NCBI RefSeq assembly: GCF_002564005.1
Contig: NZ_PDJG01000001.1
Location: 434,001 to 498,000, forward strand
Direction of reading: 5' to 3'
Source of the DNA: Sanguibacter antarcticus
Lineage (GTDB): Bacteria; Actinomycetota; Actinomycetes; Actinomycetales; Cellulomonadaceae
Length of the DNA stretch: 64,000 bases
Part shown: one piece after another, positions 39,711 through 46,711 of the stretch
Layout: every line of letters begins with the position of its first letter
Position numbering within the stretch: position 1 is the stretch's first letter
Program-made: the position numbers and the translations under genes
The notes under the pieces: generated by a model
What the model was told of the DNA's origin: nothing
Seen by the model: only the letters and a program-made list of their open reading frames with translations
Databases searched by the model: none

Positions 39711-40681
39711 GAGGCTTTCCCGAGGGTCGCGGGCGTGGTGGCCGACTGTGGTCCCGGGGGGACCTCGACCATGCGCAGGAAGGTCTCCTCGAGGGTCTGT
39801 GACCTGTCTGCGAGACCGTGCACCTCGAGTCCTGCCGTGAAGGCCGCGGCTCCTGCGTCGGCGGCGGTGACGTTCTCGATCTCGATCGTCCTGCCGTCGG
39901 CCGATCGGTTCGTCGCGGACCAAGACATCTGTGCGACGAGCCGCTCGAGGCCGGGGGCGTCGGGGGACATGAGCGTGATCCGCGGCACCGAGAGTGCCCC
40001 GAGCGCCTCCATGGAGGAGGAGTGCACGAGACGCCCTCTCGCGATGATGACGACGTCGTCGACCGACTGCTGCACCTCGGTGAGCATGTGCGACGAGACG
40101 AGGACGGTCCGTCCCTCGCCTGCGAGGAAGCGCAGGAACCCACGCAACCATCGGATGCCCTCCGGGTCGAGCCCGTTCGACGGCTCGTCGAGGAGCAGGA
40201 CCCGGGGGTCGCCGAGCAAGGTTGTCGCGAGACCGAGGCGCTGGCGCATCCCGAGGGAGTACGTCCCTGCCCGTCGCTCGGCCGCAGCGCCGAGCCCGAC
40301 GAGGTCGAGGACCTCTGCGCACCGCGCGTCGGAGGCTCCCGCGAGCGGGGCGTAGGTCCGCAGGTTGTCGAGGCCGGTCCTGCCAGGGTGGAAGCTCGTC
40401 GCCTCGAGCGCAGCGCCGACGGTGTTCAGCGGCGAGGCGAGGTCGCGGTAGCTCTGGCCGGAGATCGTCGCGGTCCCGGCGGTCGGTGCGGTGAGCCCGA
40501 GGACCATCCGCAGCGTGGTGGTCTTGCCCGAGCCGTTGGGGCCGAGAAAGCCGGTGACGCGGCCGGGCGTGACGTCGAACGAGAGGTCGTCGACGGCGCG
40601 CACCGTCCCGAAGCACTTCGTGAGCCCGCGGACCGAGACGACCCCGTCTGTGAGAGCTGATTCCTGCGCGGTGGGAGCCAT
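39707..40681 (-). CDS. ABC transporter ATP-binding protein
   Basis: A 324-residue ATPase. Walker A is GPNGSGKTTT, the signature TYSLGMRQRLGLA, Walker B VLLLDEPSNGLDP, with H-loop SSHML. A C-terminal domain of about 100 residues is typical of bacitracin/lantibiotic-type exporters (CcmA family). ATG 40681 was chosen; TACGGT lies seven bases upstream and no ribosome binding site is visible, but GTG 40690 is possible. It sits 20 bp after the kinase stop, so it also belongs to the same transcript. Confidence 0.93.
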   Translation of the reverse strand: MAPTAQESALTDGVVSVRGLTKCFGTVRAVDDLSFDVTPGRVTGFLGPNGSGKTTTLRMVLGLTAPTAGTATISGQSYRDLASPLNTVGAALEATSFHPGRTGLDNLRTYAPLAGASDARCAEVLDLVGLGAAAERRAGTYSLGMRQRLGLATTLLGDPRVLLLDEPSNGLDPEGIRWLRGFLRFLAGEGRTVLVSSHMLTEVQQSVDDVVIIARGRLVHSSSMEALGALSVPRITLMSPDAPGLERLVAQMSWSATNRSADGRTIEIENVTAADAGAAAFTAGLEVHGLADRSQTLEETFLRMVEVPPGPQSATTPATLGKAS

Positions 40682-40701
40682 GCACGACACCGTAGCGCGT
40701 C

Positions 40702-41826
40702 TCAGCGAGCGTCGTCGGGCGGCTCGTGGGCGGGGTCGGACAGGTGTGGTTGGGGGAGCGTGATCCGCATCGTCGCGCCCTCCGGGGTGTCAGCGACCTC
40801 GACCGTGCCGCCGTGCAGATCGACAGCCCAGCGGACGATCGCCAGCCCGATGCCTGTCCCGCCGGAGCCCGCAGCGGTCGTGTGGGAGCTCCCGGCACCA
40901 CGGGCGAAGCGCTCGAAGATCCGCTGCCGGTCTGCCTTGGCGATGCCAGGCCCGGAGTCGGACACGTCGACGATGACGCAGTCGCGTCCGGCCCGTGCGT
41001 GGACGACGACGTCTCCGGCGAACGGAGAGTGCCGGATCGCGTTCTGCAAGAGGTTGACGAGGATCTGCCGCAGTCGCTCAGGGTCGGCTTCGAAGACCAG
41101 GCCGGACGGCTCGACGTCGACGACGAACGCGAGCTGCTTGCCGGCCTCGAGCGTCGAGACCGAGTCGATGGTGTCCTCGAGGAAGGCCCGGGCGTCGAGG
41201 ACGGTGATGTTGAGGTCCGCAGCACCCGCCTCGATCCGGGACAGATCGAGCAGGTACGTGATGAGGCGGGTGAGTCGCTCGGTCTGCGTGAGCGCCGTCT
41301 GCATCGTGGCAGGCGTCGGCTCGACCACGCCGTCGACGAGGTTCTCGAGCTGCGCCTGGAGAGCGGCCACAGGCGTCCTCAGCTCGTGCGAGACGTTGGC
41401 GATGAGCTCGCGCCGGACGCGGTCGGAGGAGTCCAGGTCCTCCGCCATGATGTTGAACGCGGTGGCGAGCTGACCGACCTCGTCCCGGCTGGTGGCCTGG
41501 ACGCGCCGCGAGTAGTCGCCCTCGGACATCGACCGCGCTGCGGCGGTCATCTCGCGCAGGGGGGACGTCATCCCCTTCGCGAGGATCATGGTGAACAGCA
41601 TGGACATGATGATCGCGAGCGGGAACGTCCTCGTCGGGCCGAGGGTGTTGCGCAGCCCGAGCCACGTGATGAACGCTGCGAGGGTCACGGACGCGACGAC
41701 GAGGATCGCGAGCTTGATCTTGAGCGAGCGGAAGCGATCGAGCGGGCGGACGTCTGGCAGGTGCGGACGCAGCGGGCGCGCACGCCGCACAGGGGTCGTC
41801 GTCCCGTCTCGCTCGGGCATGACCAT
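40702..41826 (-). CDS. Sensor histidine kinase, intramembrane-sensing architecture
   Basis: A 374-residue kinase. Two membrane helices (37-57 and 68-84) are separated by a loop of only about 10 residues, then HAMP, HisKA with H147 (ANVSHELRTPV) and HATPase (NLLQNAIRHS, DSGPGIAK, GGTGIGLAIV). The tiny outer loop places it among intramembrane-sensing kinases, which commonly detect cell-envelope stress or antibiotics through an ABC transporter. ATG 41826 is 5 bp after the response regulator stop. Confidence 0.92.
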   Translation of the reverse strand: MVMPERDGTTTPVRRARPLRPHLPDVRPLDRFRSLKIKLAILVVASVTLAAFITWLGLRNTLGPTRTFPLAIIMSMLFTMILAKGMTSPLREMTAAARSMSEGDYSRRVQATSRDEVGQLATAFNIMAEDLDSSDRVRRELIANVSHELRTPVAALQAQLENLVDGVVEPTPATMQTALTQTERLTRLITYLLDLSRIEAGAADLNITVLDARAFLEDTIDSVSTLEAGKQLAFVVDVEPSGLVFEADPERLRQILVNLLQNAIRHSPFAGDVVVHARAGRDCVIVDVSDSGPGIAKADRQRIFERFARGAGSSHTTAAGSGGTGIGLAIVRWAVDLHGGTVEVADTPEGATMRITLPQPHLSDPAHEPPDDAR

Positions 41827-41831
41827 GTGGG

Positions 41832-42566
41832 TCAGGCTCCGTTCGGCGGCTCGAACGCGTACCCGACCCCGTGCACCGTGCGGATGAGGTCTGGGCCGAG
41901 CTTGCGGCGCAGCGCCTTGATGTGCGAGTCCACGGTCCGGGTGCCGCTGGCGTCCGCCCAGTCCCAGACCTCGGCGAGGAGACGTTCGCGGGTCTGCACC
42001 GTCTTGGGCGAGCTCGCGAGCATGACGAGCAGCTCGAACTCTGTCGGCGTGAGGTGGATCTCCTCGCCTGCGCGGTGCACGCGCCGCTGCGCCCGGTCGA
42101 TGACGACGTCGCCGATCGTCATCGGCGGCTCGGCGGCACCGGCCGTCGTGGACTGCGCAGCGCGGTCGACCCGGCGCAGCAGAGCCTTGAGCCGCGCGAC
42201 GAGCTCTCGCATAGAGAAGGGCTTCGTCATGTAGTCGTCGGCTCCGACACCCAGCCCGATGAGCATGTCCGTCTCGTCGTCGCGTGCCGTGAGCATGAGG
42301 ATCGGGACGGGGCGCTCGGCCTGGATGCGGCGGCAGACCTCGAGGCCGTCGATGCCGGGGAGCATGACGTCGAGCACGACGGCGTCCGGCTGGAGCCTGC
42401 TCGCGGCCTCTACTCCGCTGAGACCGTCGCGGGCGACCTCCGTCCGCCATCCCTCGGCCGTGAGCCGTTGAGCTATCGCGGTCGCGATCGCGGGCTCGTC
42501 CTCGACGACGAGGATGGTCGCTCCGACGGCGGGCGTCCCGCCCTGAAGTGATGCGGTCGCTTGCAT
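41832..42566 (-). CDS. OmpR-family response regulator
   Basis: A 244-residue regulator. The receiver has D23 acidic pocket (VVEDEP), D66 phospho-acceptor (VVLDVMLPG), T in LTARDD and K in MTKPFSM. The C-terminal winged helix has LTPTEFELLVMLA and VDSHIKALRRKLG. It is first in the four-gene operon with the kinase and ABC genes, and probably autoregulates it. ATG 42566 was chosen (GATTGT six bases upstream, no ribosome binding site); ATG 42584 would add six residues. Confidence 0.92.
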   Translation of the reverse strand: MQATASLQGGTPAVGATILVVEDEPAIATAIAQRLTAEGWRTEVARDGLSGVEAASRLQPDAVVLDVMLPGIDGLEVCRRIQAERPVPILMLTARDDETDMLIGLGVGADDYMTKPFSMRELVARLKALLRRVDRAAQSTTAGAAEPPMTIGDVVIDRAQRRVHRAGEEIHLTPTEFELLVMLASSPKTVQTRERLLAEVWDWADASGTRTVDSHIKALRRKLGPDLIRTVHGVGYAFEPPNGA

Positions 42567-42751
42567 GAACACACAATCCCACATCCGTGACCCGTCTGCG
42601 TCAGCCCGAGGGCGGATCCCGTGGAGGTCCGGCGAAGGACCGGTTCCCGCGCACTCGCTCGTCAGCCACGCCCGGCGCCGAGAGGTCCCGGCGACCTGCC
42701 GGTCGTGCTCCGTGACCTCCAGGGTCCTCGTCGACTAGAATTCTTCCTACG

Positions 42752-42817
42752 ATGACAGACGACGATTCGCCCCGACATACGGCCCCGCCTAGTTCTGCAG
42801 GCGGTGACAGGGAGTGA
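42752..42817 (+). CDS. Short upstream reading frame coupled to the CNNM gene
   Basis: ATG 42752 reads 21 codons (MTDDDSPRHTAPPSSAG, then GDRE) and its TGA overlaps the GTG of the next gene by four bases (GTGA). TAGAAT at 42736-42741 could be its -10. It may be a leader peptide that couples translation of the first CNNM gene. No homology is recognised, and it could be an accidental frame. Confidence 0.4.
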   Translation: MTDDDSPRHTAPPSSAGGDRE

Positions 42818-44154
42818 CCGAGTGGATCTATCTCGGCTTCGGTGTCCTCCTCACGATCGGTACGGCGATCTTCGTCGCCTCCGAGTTTTCTCTGGTCACG
42901 CTGGACCCGGCTGTCGTAGGGACCGACGAAGACGACGAGCCTGAACGCCCCGGAGCGGTGGACTGGCGGACCCGCAGCGTCCGGACCGGCCTCAAGCACC
43001 TCTCGACGGAGCTCTCCTCCGCCCAGGTCGGGATCACGATCACGACCGTCCTCTTGGGGTACACGGCCCAGCCGGCCTTGCTGACGCTCATCGCGAAGCC
43101 GCTCGGGACGTCGGCCCTCGGCGTGACGGCCTCCGGAATCGTGGCGGCCGCCGTCGCTCTCGTGGTCGTCAACGTCTTCTCGATGCTCGTCGGTGAGCTC
43201 ATCCCGAAGAACTATGCGCTGAGCCGTCCGCTCGCGACGGCGCGGCAGGTCGTGCCGCTGCAACGGGTGTTCACCCGCGCGCTCGCTCCGCTCATCTCCT
43301 TGCTCAACGGCTCAGCGAACGCCCTGCTGCGCAAGGTCGGGGTCGAGCCGCGCGAGGAGCTCTCCGGCGCCCGCTCTGCGTCTGAGCTGGCCTCGCTCGT
43401 GCGTCGCTCGGCACAGGTCGGCACGCTCGACAAGTCCATGGCACGACTCATCACCAACGCCGTCGAGCTCGACGAGCTCACCGCAGTCGACGTCATGACG
43501 GATCGGATGCGGATGGCGGTGGTCACCCGGGACGACACCGCAGCCGCGGTCATCGCTCTCGCCAGGGCGACCGGCCATTCCCGTTTCCCGGTCATCGACG
43601 ACTCGCGCGACGACATCGTCGGTCTCGTCCACCTGCGCAAGGCCGTCTCCGTCCCGTACGAGCGCCGCGACCAGGTTCCTGCCGCTGCCCTCATGGTCGA
43701 CGCCCCGCGTGTCCCCGAGACGGTCCGCCTCGGCCCGCTGCTCGTCGAGCTCCGAGGGTTCGGCCTGCAGATGGCAGTCGTCGTCGACGAGTACGGCGGG
43801 ACGTCCGGGGTGGTCACGCTCGAAGACGTCATCGAGGAGCTCGTCGGTGACGTCGCCGACGAGCACGACCCTCGACGGGCGGGTGCGCTGCTCGCGACCG
43901 ACGGGTCATGGGTGGTCCCCGGCCTCTTGCGCCCCGACGAGCTCGAGGAACGCACAGGGCTGCGTGTTCCTGAAGGTCCCGACTACGAGACGCTCGGTGG
44001 TCTCGTGATGGCGAGGCTGGGCCGTGTCCCACGCATCGGCGACGTCGTGCGCGTCGAGGCAGAGCTCGAACCGAGACTGATCCTCGCGAGCATCGAGGCG
44101 ATGGACGGCAGACGCGTCGAGCGTCTGCGTCTGAGAACGGGGCAGGACGCATGA
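42814..44154 (+). CDS. CNNM/CorC-type (hemolysin-family) membrane protein
   Basis: 446 residues. A DUF21 (CNNM) membrane domain has hydrophobic helices near 5-25, 68-90 and 105-135, with the motif SSAQVGITITTVLLGY and NVFSMLVGELIPKNYAL. Two CBS domains follow (VDVMTDRMRMAVV; VVVDEYGGTSGVVTLEDVIEELVGD) and a C-terminal CorC/HlyC domain. The family handles Mg2+ or related divalent cations. GTG 42814 overlaps a short upstream frame. It pairs with a second CNNM gene (ATGA overlap). Confidence 0.92.
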   Translation: MTEWIYLGFGVLLTIGTAIFVASEFSLVTLDPAVVGTDEDDEPERPGAVDWRTRSVRTGLKHLSTELSSAQVGITITTVLLGYTAQPALLTLIAKPLGTSALGVTASGIVAAAVALVVVNVFSMLVGELIPKNYALSRPLATARQVVPLQRVFTRALAPLISLLNGSANALLRKVGVEPREELSGARSASELASLVRRSAQVGTLDKSMARLITNAVELDELTAVDVMTDRMRMAVVTRDDTAAAVIALARATGHSRFPVIDDSRDDIVGLVHLRKAVSVPYERRDQVPAAALMVDAPRVPETVRLGPLLVELRGFGLQMAVVVDEYGGTSGVVTLEDVIEELVGDVADEHDPRRAGALLATDGSWVVPGLLRPDELEERTGLRVPEGPDYETLGGLVMARLGRVPRIGDVVRVEAELEPRLILASIEAMDGRRVERLRLRTGQDA

Positions 44155-45191
44155 GCTCAGGTACAGCACTGGTCGTGGGCGTCCTGCTCTTGGCCGCCAA
44201 CGCGTTCTTCGTCGGCGCCGAGTTCGCCATCATCTCCGCGCGTCGCAGCGCCATCGAGCCGCTCGCGCTCGCGGGGAACAAGCGTGCGAAGACGGTCTTG
44301 TGGGCGATGGAGCACGTCTCGCTCATGCTCGCGTGCGCCCAGCTGGGGGTGACGGTGTGCTCGACCGGCCTCGGGGTGATCGCCGAGCCCGCGCTCGCGC
44401 ACCTGATCGAGGCTCCGCTCGAGGCGCTCGGCGTCTCTGCGTCGCTCAAGCACCCGATCGCGTTCGTGCTCGCTCTGGCGATCGTCGTCTACCTCCACGT
44501 CGTCCTGGGCGAGATGGTTCCGAAGAACCTCTCGGTGTCCGGGCCGGACAAGGCCGTCATGTGGTTCGGCCCGCCGCTCGTCTACGTGGGACGCATCCTC
44601 AAGCCGATCATCTACGCGCTCAACTGGATCGCGAACCATGCGGTGCGGTTCACCGGCGTGGAACCGAAGGACGAGGTCGCGTCGGCGTTCACTGCCGAAG
44701 AGGTGCAGTCGATCCTCGAGCACTCTCGGGCGCAGGGGTCTCTGGCCGACGAACAGGGCCTGCTCGCCGGAGCGATCGAGTTCTCTGAGCGCGACGCGGT
44801 CGACGTGATGGTTCCCGTGGAGGACCTCGTGCTCCTCCACGAGGGCTGCACGGCGGACGACGTCGAACGGCTCGTGGCACGCACGGGCTACAGCAGGTTC
44901 CCGGTCGCTGACGCTGCGGGGGACCTTCTCGGGTACCTGCACCTCAAGGACGTCCTCTTCGCGACCGACGACCAGCGTCACGTGCCGCTCCAGGTGTGGC
45001 GCGTGCGCGCTCTCGCGGAGGCCTCGCCTGGCGACGAGATCGAGGTGGTGCTGCGCGCTATGCAGCGTTCAGGAGCTCACCTGGCCCGGATCTGGGACGG
45101 GACCTCGGTCCTCGGTGTGGTCTTCCTGGAAGACATCCTGGAGGAGCTTGTCGGCGAGGTTCGCGACGCGATGCAGCGTGACGTCCGGTGA
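44151..45191 (+). CDS. Second CNNM-type membrane protein without CorC domain
   Basis: A 346-residue paralogue of the preceding gene. DUF21 membrane domain (ANAFFVGAEFAIISARRS, CAQLGVTVCSTGLGVIAEP, VVLGEMVPKNLSV) and two CBS domains (VDVMVPVEDLVLL; VLGVVFLEDILEELVGEV) are present. It stops after the CBS pair, lacking the about 90-residue CorC domain. Such unequal CNNM pairs are common in actinomycetes and may form heterodimers; that is inference. Confidence 0.9.
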   Translation: MSSGTALVVGVLLLAANAFFVGAEFAIISARRSAIEPLALAGNKRAKTVLWAMEHVSLMLACAQLGVTVCSTGLGVIAEPALAHLIEAPLEALGVSASLKHPIAFVLALAIVVYLHVVLGEMVPKNLSVSGPDKAVMWFGPPLVYVGRILKPIIYALNWIANHAVRFTGVEPKDEVASAFTAEEVQSILEHSRAQGSLADEQGLLAGAIEFSERDAVDVMVPVEDLVLLHEGCTADDVERLVARTGYSRFPVADAAGDLLGYLHLKDVLFATDDQRHVPLQVWRVRALAEASPGDEIEVVLRAMQRSGAHLARIWDGTSVLGVVFLEDILEELVGEVRDAMQRDVR

Positions 45192-45223
45192 GGTCGTCCG
45201 TTCTGCGCGGATTCACGCTCTGT

Positions 45224-45282
45224 TCACAGAGTCGGGTGTGATCTATGCTGCAATCGGCTCTCACAGGCTTGGAATGTGAGAG
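45224..45282 (+). promoter_or_regulatory. Two inverted repeats with TCACA/TGTGA arms upstream of the M15 peptidase
   Basis: TCACA-N8-TGTGA at 45224-45241, and CTCTCACA-N9-TGTGAGAG at 45258-45282, centres 37-38 bp apart. The region 45192-45436 is AT-richer than its surroundings and holds no gene. They could be operator pairs or RNA hairpins in a long leader. Confidence 0.45.
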
Positions 45283-45373
45283 ATCCTTCGTTACTGTTTT
45301 GTGATCGTAGTTGTGGTCGTGTTCCTGCTCGTCGGCGCCGATGTGTCGTGTAGAGGGAGCGGGACCGCTTCCT

Positions 45374-45420
45374 GTGCCGGACGAGGCGCCCACGACCATC
45401 GAGGTCGGGTGCCGGACGAG
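45374..45420 (+). repeat. Direct repeat GTGCCGGACGAG upstream of the M15 gene
   Basis: The 12-mer GTGCCGGACGAG occurs at 45374-45385 and again at 45409-45420, 35 bp apart, just before the ribosome binding site. Meaning unknown. Confidence 0.5.
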
Positions 45421-45436
45421 ATGACCTGGAGGTGTC

Positions 45437-46552
45437 GTGGACCAGAGCAGCAGTGGCTTGCAGTCAGGGGATGCGCCCCTCTCCCGGCGAGCGCTCCGTG
45501 AAGCGGCAGAGCAAGCATCTCGTCGCCCGACCCGGACCCGACGTGAAGCCCCGTCGCGTCCGACCCCCGTCATCGCTGAGCGCCCGGTGATCGACGAGGT
45601 CAAGGCGCCGGTCGACCGCACAGCTTCTTTCGACCGCGTAGCTCCTCTCGACCGAGCAGCTTCTTCCAGCCGCAACGCTCCGTCCAACCGCACGGCTCCT
45701 TCGCAGAGCGCGTCGTCGTCTCGGAACACGTCGTCGCAGACGCGCAGGTCGACGTCGAACCGCTCGACGGCACGCGCCAAGGTCCCCGCGAACCGGCCGG
45801 GCGCCTCGAGCCGCCAGTCGACGTCTGTGGCGCACCGGTGGATCCCTCGTGCTGCCGTGCTCACGAGCCTCGCGGTCGCGACGATCGCGCTCCCGCTGTC
45901 GTCTGTCGTGGGTGCCGGGACAGCGACGAGCACCTCGTTGCTGGCGAGCACCCCTGATGCCCCCGCTGCACCGGTCGGTCCCAGCACGCTGGAGATCGTC
46001 GCGAACAGCGTCGAGGACACGACGACGACTCCGCCTGCCAGCCTGGCGCAAGCGGTCCCGGAGGAACAGCGCACGGTGCTGGCCGCGAGCCGCTCGGAGG
46101 AGCGCACGCCGCTCCCTGGGTGTGACAGCGACGTGCAGCCGACGGGTACCAACGGCAACCTCTTGAAGTCCACGCTCTGCGAGCTGTGGGGATCGGGCAA
46201 CTATCTCCGTGCCGATGCGGCTGTGGCGATCGCTGCTCTCAACGAGGCGTACGTCTCGGAGTACGGCGTGAACATGTGCATCACGGACTCCTACCGGACG
46301 CTGTCCTCTCAGTACTCGCTCAAGAGCGCGAAGGGTGCCTACGCCGCGACGCCCGGGACGTCCGAGCACGGGTGGGGCCTGGCCGTGGACCTCTGCCCCG
46401 AGACCTACCAGTCCACCGCCAAGTGGACCTGGATGAAGGCGAACGGGCCGCTGTACGGCTGGGACAACCCCGCATGGGCACGGCCGGGCGGCAGCGGAGC
46501 CACCGAGCCCTGGCACTGGGAGCTCACCGAAGCCGTGGAAGACGGGAACTGA
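45437..46552 (+). CDS. M15-family D-Ala-D-Ala carboxypeptidase-like membrane protein
   Basis: 371 residues. A 135-residue cytosolic, Ser/Arg/Asn-rich disordered N-terminus with five tandem 6-residue repeats (DRTASF type) precedes one membrane helix near 136-158. An outer linker then leads to a VanY/M15 peptidase domain with SYRTLSSQ, SEHGWGLAVD (H311, D318) and EPWHWE (H360): the zinc and catalytic residues are intact. It should trim peptidoglycan stem peptides outside the cell. GTG 45437 has GGAGG 6 nt upstream. The long leader suggests regulation. Confidence 0.88.
   Translation: MDQSSSGLQSGDAPLSRRALREAAEQASRRPTRTRREAPSRPTPVIAERPVIDEVKAPVDRTASFDRVAPLDRAASSSRNAPSNRTAPSQSASSSRNTSSQTRRSTSNRSTARAKVPANRPGASSRQSTSVAHRWIPRAAVLTSLAVATIALPLSSVVGAGTATSTSLLASTPDAPAAPVGPSTLEIVANSVEDTTTTPPASLAQAVPEEQRTVLAASRSEERTPLPGCDSDVQPTGTNGNLLKSTLCELWGSGNYLRADAAVAIAALNEAYVSEYGVNMCITDSYRTLSSQYSLKSAKGAYAATPGTSEHGWGLAVDLCPETYQSTAKWTWMKANGPLYGWDNPAWARPGGSGATEPWHWELTEAVEDGN
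45613..45702 (+). repeat. Five tandem 18-bp repeats within the M15 gene
   Basis: Five contiguous 18-bp units, the first reading CGACCGCACAGCTTCTTT and later ones diverged at 4-6 positions. They encode DRTASF, DRVAPL, DRAASS, SRNAPS and NRTAPS-like hexapeptides in the cytosolic tail. Confidence 0.8.
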
Positions 46553-46609
46553 TCTCGGTCCTGGCTCCACCGGACGGCACCATGCAGGTGCCTCTCCCGA
46601 GAGCAGCAC

Positions 46610-46655
46610 GAAGACGAACGGTCCCGCACCAGCAGGTGCGGGACCGTTCGTCTTC
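46610..46655. terminator. Bidirectional hairpin terminator after the M15 gene
   Basis: Perfect 21-bp stem beginning GAAGACGAACGG and closing with loop AGCA, the longest in the window. It lies between the M15 gene and adhE. Confidence 0.88.
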
Positions 46656-46670
46656 TGCGTGCGTGGTGCC

Positions 46671-46702
46671 GTACCGGGCCCGTGATCGCACGGGCCCGGT
46701 AC
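46671..46702 (-). terminator. adhE terminator hairpin
   Basis: GTACCGGGCCCGTG - ATCG - CACGGGCCCGGTAC, a perfect 14-bp stem ending 10 bp from the adhE stop. It is a second back-to-back terminator next to the M15 one. Confidence 0.82.
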
Positions 46703-46711
46703 GTGCGGTGG

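Noticed and set aside
40702..42582. Single frame spanning the response regulator and kinase genes (a possible fusion)
   Set aside because: Only the kinase part carries motifs in this frame. The regulator is encoded in the other frame with its own start and stop, so the apparent fusion is a frame overlap.
45271..45298. GGAAT ... GTT resembling a sigma-R promoter before the M15 gene
   Set aside because: The spacer is 20 bases, outside the 18-19 expected, and the GGAAT lies in the loop of an inverted repeat.
45192..45436. Possible cyclic-di-AMP (ydaO) riboswitch before the M15 wall peptidase
   Set aside because: This riboswitch class often precedes wall-hydrolase genes in actinomycetes, but I could not find its conserved core sequences or stems here.
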